Shown here piece after piece: positions 5,772-11,317 of a stretch of 11,317 bases of DNA. A model generated the notes under the pieces. That model was not told the origin of the DNA, did no database searches, and saw nothing but the letters and a program-made list of their open reading frames with translations. A program made the position numbers and the translations under genes. Source of the DNA: an uncultured Bacteriovorax sp. (lineage in GTDB: Bacteria; Bdellovibrionota; Bacteriovoracia; Bacteriovoracales; Bacteriovoracaceae); NCBI GenBank assembly GCA_946482295.1, contig CAMLRB010000124.1, positions 1 to 11,317 on the forward strand, written 5' to 3'. The number at the start of each line of letters is the position of its first letter. The first letter of the stretch is position 1.

Positions 5772-7082
5772 TTGAAGAAGACTTTTGTCCTGGACACTAA
5801 CGTTCTATTGTTTGATCCAAGTGCTTTTAGAAAGTTTGGGAAAAACACAGTCTTTATTCCTCTCATCGTTATCGAAGAAATCGACCGTTTCAAAAAAGAT
5901 CAAAACGAAAACGGTAGAAACGCACGTAACTTTTCACGCTACATTGATGACCTTCGTTCATTAGGTGCTCTTAATGAAGGAGTCATTCTTGAATCGGGCG
6001 GAACTCTGATTATTTCAGTGGATCTCATTGCTGATTCTAAAAATCTCCCTATCGACGTAAGTCTTAACGACAATCTCATTCTTTCATCGGCCCTTGCTTT
6101 AAAACAAAGAGGTGATGATGTTTTACTCGTAACAAAAGATATCAATCTTCGCTTGAAATCAGACATCCTTGGCATCCCTGCTGATGATTACGGACAAGTT
6201 GATGTTACTCTTGAAGAGCTTTATTCAGGTCAAAGAATTTTTGAAATTTCTGGTGAGCGTTTAAAAGAATATGAAGCTAGTCGTTTTCTCGCTCTTGATG
6301 AAGATGAACAGATGGGAGTTTTTGCCAATGAATATTTCATCCTTCAAGAATTTCATAATCCAAGAAGAAGACTATTGGGCCGTTACCATCAAGGAAAAAA
6401 AGGAATTGTCCCTTTAATCTCTCTTCGCGAAGGCATTTGGGGAATTTACCCAAAAAACATTGAACAACAATTTGCTCTCGATGCTCTCCTTAACGATGAG
6501 ATCGCTCTTGTTTCACTTGTCGGTAAAGCGGGTACTGGTAAAACACTCCTCGCGATTGCTGCAGGTTTGGAGAAGGCCATCGCTCAAGGAAAATATTCAC
6601 GTCTTCTTGTTTCTCGTCCAATTCAACCAATGGGACGCGATCTTGGGTTTTTACCTGGTGATGTAAATGAAAAACTTGCTCCTTGGATGCAGCCTATTTT
6701 TGATAACATGGATTTCTTGTTCAATCAAAATCGCAAGCAAGCGGGAACTTCTTATGAAGAACTAATCAACCAAGGACTACTGCATATCGAACCTTTGACA
6801 TACATCAGAGGTCGCTCAATTCCAGGTCAGTATCTGATTGTTGATGAGGCCCAAAACTTATCTCCACACGAAGTAAAAACAATCGTCACAAGAGCTGGTG
6901 AAGGCACTAAAATTGTTCTAACAGGGGATCCACAGCAGATTGATAGTCCTTATCTAGATGAGACGAATAACGGTCTTGCTTACGTAGTAGAACGTTTAAA
7001 AACAGAAGAGATTATTGGACATACAACTTTAAAAGTTGGAGAGCGTTCTCCATTATCAGAGGTAGCCTCTAAGCTTCTATGA
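5772..7082 (+). CDS. PhoH family protein: PIN nuclease domain plus PhoH ATPase
   Basis: This is a two-domain PIN-PhoH protein of 436 aa (YlaK/PhoH2 type). The PIN domain (about residues 1-135) carries the acidic metal-site residues D8 in FVLDTN, E35/E36, D100 in LNDN and D123 in TKDINLR. The PhoH ATPase domain (about 225-436) has Walker A GKAGTGKT (251-258), Walker B YLIVDEAQN (354-362) and the TGDPQQID motif. In mycobacteria and relatives PIN-PhoH proteins are reported to combine RNase and RNA-unwinding activity, so an RNA-processing ATPase is likely. Two TTG codons stand in tandem at 5769 and 5772. GGAGG at 5762-5766 gives spacers of 2 and 5 bases, so 5772 is the better start. The stop overlaps the PilZ gene by 4 bp. 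Family assignment is firm; the cellular RNA target is unknown. Confidence 0.95.
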   Translation: MKKTFVLDTNVLLFDPSAFRKFGKNTVFIPLIVIEEIDRFKKDQNENGRNARNFSRYIDDLRSLGALNEGVILESGGTLIISVDLIADSKNLPIDVSLNDNLILSSALALKQRGDDVLLVTKDINLRLKSDILGIPADDYGQVDVTLEELYSGQRIFEISGERLKEYEASRFLALDEDEQMGVFANEYFILQEFHNPRRRLLGRYHQGKKGIVPLISLREGIWGIYPKNIEQQFALDALLNDEIALVSLVGKAGTGKTLLAIAAGLEKAIAQGKYSRLLVSRPIQPMGRDLGFLPGDVNEKLAPWMQPIFDNMDFLFNQNRKQAGTSYEELINQGLLHIEPLTYIRGRSIPGQYLIVDEAQNLSPHEVKTIVTRAGEGTKIVLTGDPQQIDSPYLDETNNGLAYVVERLKTEEIIGHTTLKVGERSPLSEVASKLL

Positions 7083-7648
7083 GTGATTCTAGACTTCAAA
7101 GAAAATTTTTACGCGCTCCTCTCAAATCTCAATGTCTTTACGTTGATGAGGAGCACGTTTTTAAGGCCCGCATTTTAAATGTTTCTGAGGGAGGGGTACT
7201 ACTTTCTGAACTTCCTCACATACCAGACATTAATTCGCTTCCTATAGCGCTTAACATTGTTCACTTTCCACGTTTTCAATCTTTAACTCCGGAGCAAATT
7301 AAGAGTCTGTCAGTTGAAGAATTTGAACGAACGATACTAAAAACGAAAATGAGAATCGTACGTTCGTTCGAGAATATGAGTGCTGTCGATCGCATTTTTG
7401 TGAATTACATTGGATGTGAATTCTATAATCCGACACCTGAATTTAAAGCTGTCATTGCAGAGTTTGTCGAAACGTTTGCAAAGAATACTGTCTATCTTTT
7501 AAGTTTATTTGAGTCTTTGGGAAATAGGTCAGAGCAATTGGAACTTCTTCGTACAGTCGCGCACCTGCTAGGTTATGACCGCAATATGAAAGTGCCCTTA
7601 TTGAGAGCAAAAGTCCTTCATGATTATCAATCGCTAGAGAGTGTTTAA
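7079..7648 (+). CDS. PilZ domain protein, putative cyclic-di-GMP receptor
   Basis: This 189-aa cytoplasmic protein has an N-terminal PilZ domain, about residues 5-118. The cyclic-di-GMP-binding signature is intact: R8 and R12 in RKFLR (the RxxxR motif) and N34, S36 and G39 in NVSEGG (the D/NxSxxG motif). A closing strand (YIGCEF, 110-115) matches the end of the PilZ barrel. The loop between the core strands is long (about residues 44-90), and a helical C-terminal extension (about 120-189) follows. I do not recognise that extension. The ATG overlaps the phoH stop by 4 bp, and the nearest GAGG is 16 bases upstream, so its translation should depend on phoH. Cyclic-di-GMP binding is inferred from the motif. 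The functional link to PhoH is inference from coupling. Confidence 0.92.
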   Translation: MSDSRLQRKFLRAPLKSQCLYVDEEHVFKARILNVSEGGVLLSELPHIPDINSLPIALNIVHFPRFQSLTPEQIKSLSVEEFERTILKTKMRIVRSFENMSAVDRIFVNYIGCEFYNPTPEFKAVIAEFVETFAKNTVYLLSLFESLGNRSEQLELLRTVAHLLGYDRNMKVPLLRAKVLHDYQSLESV

Positions 7649-7710
7649 GCTTTGTTATGCGGATATGAATTCCAAACTTCAGCTAATCTTTAATTCAACT
7701 AAAGTCCTTT

Positions 7711-7732
7711 CTGTGTGATTGCAGTTTTTTTT
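7711..7732 (+). terminator. Weak terminator-like hairpin with long T run
   Basis: CTGTG (7711-7715) can pair with TGCAG (7720-7724) across a TGAT loop, with two wobble pairs. Eight T residues (7725-7732) follow. The T run is good but the stem is short, so this is a tentative end for the phoH-pilZ transcript. Confidence 0.3.
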
Positions 7733-7762
7733 GTATAGGGTTAGTTTGTATTCTGAGGTGAT

Positions 7763-8131
7763 ATGCAAAGCGGTTACATTTTAATGGTTGATGATAATAT
7801 AGATATACTTGAAGCGATGCAAATGGCAGTCGAAATGGAAGGCTATTCTGTAAAAACGGCCCAAAATGGGGTAGAAGCACTTGCTCTTCTCAATCAAGGT
7901 GATCGACCATCGCTCATTCTCTTGGATTTGATGATGCCTGTGATGGATGGTTGGGCCTTTGCCAAACACGTTGAAGAGAATAAAGAATTTTCAAACATTC
8001 CCATTGTTGTCGTCAGTGCTTATACCGATGTTGGAAATTATCCTCGTAATGCCAGTGGAACTTTTCAAAAACCTATTGAGTTGAACAATCTTCTAAAAAC
8101 AGTGAAGCAGTATTGTTCTAATGTACCGTGA
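7763..8131 (+). CDS. Stand-alone response regulator receiver protein
   Basis: This is a 122-aa single receiver domain with no output domain, in the style of CheY or Spo0F. It has the acidic pair D10-D11, the phosphorylated aspartate D55 in LLDLMMP, the switch residue S85 in VVVSAY, and K103 in FQKPI. All catalytic residues are present, so it should accept phosphate from a histidine kinase and signal through protein contacts. The ATG is preceded by GAGGTG at 7755-7760. It overlaps the next gene's GTG by 4 bp (GTGA). That makes the giant kinase its likely partner, with the kinase's unseen C-terminus as possible phosphodonor. Which protein it controls is not visible here. Confidence 0.95.
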   Translation: MQSGYILMVDDNIDILEAMQMAVEMEGYSVKTAQNGVEALALLNQGDRPSLILLDLMMPVMDGWAFAKHVEENKEFSNIPIVVVSAYTDVGNYPRNASGTFQKPIELNNLLKTVKQYCSNVP

Positions 8132-11100
8132 AAGCAGAATATAATGTTCTCAAAGCCTTGAGACAAAATCACAAATCATCATTGTACTTGGCAACTCAAA
8201 ACGATGATCCAAGCCCGCTTTTTTTAAAAGTACTCCATTCTCGAACAGATACAATTCTAAAAGATGAACTTTTAAGTGAATATGAGAATACAAAAGATTT
8301 AACTTTTCATAGTTTACTAAGACCTAAGAAATTTGATTTTTTTGAAGGCAAACCAGCTTTAGTTTTCGAATTTTTTGATGGTGTTTTTTTAGATAAAGTT
8401 ATTAAGAGTTCCAACCAATTCTTAGATACAGGGTTGTTTTTATTTTATGCAATTAAAATCTGTAAGGCGATAGAGGAAGTCCATCGTCACAATATCATTC
8501 ATAAAGATATCAAGAGCGAAAACATCATCATCAATCTTAAAAGTGGCGACGTAAAGATCACAGGATTTGGAATTGCCAATTTTTTTTCAAAAACTGTAAG
8601 TCGGTATCACCGTCCTGAGTTTATTGAAGGTTCTCTCCCATATATGTCACCAGAACATACAGGGAGACTTAAAATTTCCGTAGATAGTCGCAGTGATCTT
8701 TACTCACTGGGAATTACTTTTTATGAAATGCTCACAAAACAGTTTCCTTTCTCTGCCCAAAATGCGCTTGAATGGATTCATGCACATATCGCAAAGGCAC
8801 CTGTTCATCCCAACGAACGGATTGATTCCATTCCTCCCATGCTTTCGGAAATTATCTTAAAACTCCTATCTAAGAATCCTGAAGATCGTTATCAAACAGC
8901 AGAAGGTCTCGCAGCTGATTTAGAAAGATGCTTAAAGGAAATTAAAAACAAAGGAAGTATTAGCGATTTTGAATTGGGGGCGTTTGATCAATCAGAAAAA
9001 TTTCAATTTACTTCAAAGCTCTACGGGAGGAGTCATGAACGTGAAGTTTTAAATGAAGCGTTTCAAGAAGTTTATGAAAAGAAAAAATCAAAGTTAATTT
9101 TAATTTCGGGCTATTCAGGGATTGGAAAGACGGCTCTCGTGCGAGAACTGCAACGACCGGCCTTTAGTCATAATGCTTTTTTTATTTCTGGAAAGTTTGA
9201 TCAATATAAACGTCACATCCCGTATACTACCTTAGTTCAAGCTTTTGCTGAGCTCATTAAAAATATTTTAATGAATACAGAAGAGGTTGTGAACGATTGG
9301 AAAAGTAAATTGGAATTGGCATTAGGAAATAATGCCCAATTGATTGTTGATGTGATCCCACAGTTGGAACTTTTACTGGGCAAGCAAAAAGCAGTGGAAG
9401 AGCTTCCTCCAATAGAAGCCCAACAAAGACACTTAAAAGTATTTCAACAATTCATTTCCGTATTTGCTCGTCCTGAACATCCATTGATCTTATTTTTGGA
9501 TGATCTTCAATGGGCGGATGCCAGCAGCTTAGAACTTATCAAAGATCTCATGATCAAGATGGAAATGAAGAATTTTTTGCTAATAGGTGCGTTTAGAGAT
9601 AACGAAGTCTCTGCGGTTCATCCTTTAAAATTAGTTATTGATGAAATAAAAAATCAAAAAAAAGATGTCTCAGAAATACAATTGACTCCTCTCACATTAA
9701 AGGACCTAACTGAGATGTTGAATGATCAATTAGGAAGTGGTTTTGCTGACGTTACTTCATTAGCAAGGCTTGTTAAATCTAAAACGGAGGGAAATCCATT
9801 TTTTGTTATTCAGTTTCTAAAGTCTATGTTTGATGAAGGACTCATTTACCACGATAAAAAAACTTCAAGTTGGAAATGGAATGTAGAAAAAACTCAACAT
9901 AAAAATTTCACAGAAAATGTTATTGAACTTATTGTTCAAAAAATCCGTACATTTTCCCCGAACACACAAAAATCTTTGCACCTAATGGCCTGTATAGGAA
10001 ATAGTGCTGATGAAAAATTGTTGTCAGTAGTGTTAGAACTACCAGTGAATCTCGTTCATGAAAATTTTTTGGAAGCACTCAATAATGGAATCGTGCTTTT
10101 TGCGAATGGTAATTATCGATTCTTACATGATCGTTTTCAAGAAGCAGCTTATTCTTTGAAGACAGATTCTGAAAGTAAAATTGTCCATTTGAAAATCGCT
10201 CGATTATTCAAAGAACGATTGAAGAGTGTTGAGCTTTTTGAAACAACTAGACACTATAATTCTGCTTCCTCTTTGTTGAATGATGAGGAGAGAAAAGAAG
10301 CAATAGAGTTGAATTATAAATCCGCATTAAAAGCTAAAAAGGCCACAGCTTTAAAATCAGCTATTTTTTATTGTGAAGTAGGGTTAAGTTTTTATGATTC
10401 TCTAAAAGTTAACTCAATTAAAAACGAATTGGAGCAGATTCAGTTTTCGCTGCTTCTTATCCTCGCTCAAAGCGAACTGGCATTAGGACATTTGAATTCA
10501 GCTCAAAAGTATCTGGATCGGCTTTTGCCTAAGGCGAAAACTCGCAAAGAGAAAGCCTCTAGTTTACAAGTTCAAATTTCCATTACGACAGCTAAGGGAC
10601 TCTCAAATGAGGTTTTAAAAATTGGTCTGGAATGTTTACGGCTTTATGAAATTCATCTGAATGTCCATCCAACAGCTGAAGAAACAAATCTTTTTATAAA
10701 AAAAATCGTCGATAAAATTGATTCTACAAATATAACTGAAATTCTTAATTTACCACTTTCTCAAGATGAAGAAATAGAAGCAGTCATGGAATTGATGGCG
10801 GGAATATTGCCGAGTGCCTATTTTACGGACGATAACCTACATCGCTTATTAATCGCCCACATGATTGACCTTACTTTCACTCATGGAGTAACGGCACATT
10901 CATGTATGGGATTTGTGGCATTTGGTTTTGATTTTTGCATCCTTCAAAACTATGTGCGTGCAGCTGAATTAGGATCAATTGCTCGTGAATTATTGGTGAA
11001 GCATAATTTTTCATTCGTTAAACCTAAAGTTTATAATTTATTAGGGGCCTGTATCTTTCCTTGGACAGATACTCTTTACAGATCTGTTGATTATTTAAAA

Positions 11101-11317
11101 GAAGGAATGTTCGCCGAGTATGGGGATGTTGTGTTCTCCAGTTTATGCAGTATCTATGTGACTATTATAGGTTACGAAGCCGGTGAGGATTTAAATAAGG
11201 TAATTGAAAATTCACAACAATCTATGAATTTAGTTCGTTCACAAGGCTTCTTACCTTTGGAGGCGGGCGGGCAGATTATGTGGAGATTAGCGCTTGCTCT
11301 CCAAGGAAAAACACGCA
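8128..11317 (+). CDS. Giant Ser/Thr kinase-like and AAA ATPase signalling protein, N-terminal 1063 residues
   Basis: This frame is open to the right edge. The start is GTG at 8128, inside the receiver stop, with no clear ribosome binding site, so translation is probably coupled. Residues about 8-270 form a Ser/Thr kinase-like domain with K34 (LFLKVL), H125-K-D127-I-K129-S-E-N132 as the catalytic loop, and an SPEH motif. The DFG motif reads GFG, with G146 in place of Asp. Residues about 298-600 form a P-loop ATPase with Walker A GYSGIGKT (328-335) and Walker B LILFLDD (453-459) followed by LQWAD, as in the AAA/STAND ATPases. A helical-repeat region follows. This order matches the known trifunctional kinase/ATPase/GAF/histidine-kinase family; the GAF and histidine-kinase parts would lie beyond the window. 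No membrane segment is visible, so it is probably cytoplasmic. Confidence 0.92.
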   Translation, partial: MKAEYNVLKALRQNHKSSLYLATQNDDPSPLFLKVLHSRTDTILKDELLSEYENTKDLTFHSLLRPKKFDFFEGKPALVFEFFDGVFLDKVIKSSNQFLDTGLFLFYAIKICKAIEEVHRHNIIHKDIKSENIIINLKSGDVKITGFGIANFFSKTVSRYHRPEFIEGSLPYMSPEHTGRLKISVDSRSDLYSLGITFYEMLTKQFPFSAQNALEWIHAHIAKAPVHPNERIDSIPPMLSEIILKLLSKNPEDRYQTAEGLAADLERCLKEIKNKGSISDFELGAFDQSEKFQFTSKLYGRSHEREVLNEAFQEVYEKKKSKLILISGYSGIGKTALVRELQRPAFSHNAFFISGKFDQYKRHIPYTTLVQAFAELIKNILMNTEEVVNDWKSKLELALGNNAQLIVDVIPQLELLLGKQKAVEELPPIEAQQRHLKVFQQFISVFARPEHPLILFLDDLQWADASSLELIKDLMIKMEMKNFLLIGAFRDNEVSAVHPLKLVIDEIKNQKKDVSEIQLTPLTLKDLTEMLNDQLGSGFADVTSLARLVKSKTEGNPFFVIQFLKSMFDEGLIYHDKKTSSWKWNVEKTQHKNFTENVIELIVQKIRTFSPNTQKSLHLMACIGNSADEKLLSVVLELPVNLVHENFLEALNNGIVLFANGNYRFLHDRFQEAAYSLKTDSESKIVHLKIARLFKERLKSVELFETTRHYNSASSLLNDEERKEAIELNYKSALKAKKATALKSAIFYCEVGLSFYDSLKVNSIKNELEQIQFSLLLILAQSELALGHLNSAQKYLDRLLPKAKTRKEKASSLQVQISITTAKGLSNEVLKIGLECLRLYEIHLNVHPTAEETNLFIKKIVDKIDSTNITEILNLPLSQDEEIEAVMELMAGILPSAYFTDDNLHRLLIAHMIDLTFTHGVTAHSCMGFVAFGFDFCILQNYVRAAELGSIARELLVKHNFSFVKPKVYNLLGACIFPWTDTLYRSVDYLKEGMFAEYGDVVFSSLCSIYVTIIGYEAGEDLNKVIENSQQSMNLVRSQGFLPLEAGGQIMWRLALALQGKTR

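Noticed and set aside
7734..7739. TATAGG as a -10 box for the receiver gene
   Set aside because: No recognisable -35 box at the right distance; most of that spacer is the T run.
7695..7969. Minus-strand frames over the start of the receiver gene
   Set aside because: They overlap a receiver domain with all catalytic residues and show no family features.

Overview
The window is an AT-rich, tightly packed bacterial chromosomal segment with short intergenic gaps and several stop/start overlaps. Gene content and style suggest a Gram-negative predator-type lineage such as Bacteriovoracaceae in Bdellovibrionota: a lipoprotein followed by an outer-membrane barrel protein, a PIN-PhoH ATPase, a PilZ protein, and a receiver protein next to a very large Ser/Thr kinase-ATPase. 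This placement is inferred from style and gene families, not from a search. No mobile element, CRISPR array, tRNA or rRNA was seen.

Layout. At the left edge, reading leftwards, is the start of an unrecognised gene (TTG start at 581, at least 193 codons). A 236-bp divergent intergenic region follows. It holds phased A/T tracts (664-695) and a good match to a sigma-28 (FliA) promoter (734-761). Reading rightwards from there is a compact three-gene unit: a very acidic, arginine-free 122-aa protein, a 137-aa protein with a Pro/Thr linker and a beta-rich C-terminus, and rsmD (16S rRNA guanine-N2 methyltransferase). A class I aminotransferase of the aspartate aminotransferase Ib type follows.

Next come a lipoprotein and an outer-membrane barrel protein that overlap by 4 bp and end at a likely intrinsic terminator (5727-5753). 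A PIN-PhoH ATPase and a PilZ-domain protein then overlap by 4 bp. Last is a two-gene signalling unit, also overlapping by 4 bp. It has a stand-alone receiver domain, then a giant protein with an N-terminal Ser/Thr kinase-like domain, an AAA-type ATPase and a helical-repeat region, running off the right edge. By family precedent that protein would end in GAF and histidine-kinase domains.

How the genes may work together. The three 4-bp overlaps indicate translational coupling within pairs: lipoprotein with barrel, PhoH with PilZ, receiver with kinase. The strongest leads are the FliA-like promoter before the uncharacterised acidic/beta-domain pair, the loss of the DFG aspartate in the otherwise kinase-like domain of the giant protein, and the coupling of a PIN-PhoH RNA-processing-type ATPase to a putative cyclic-di-GMP receptor.
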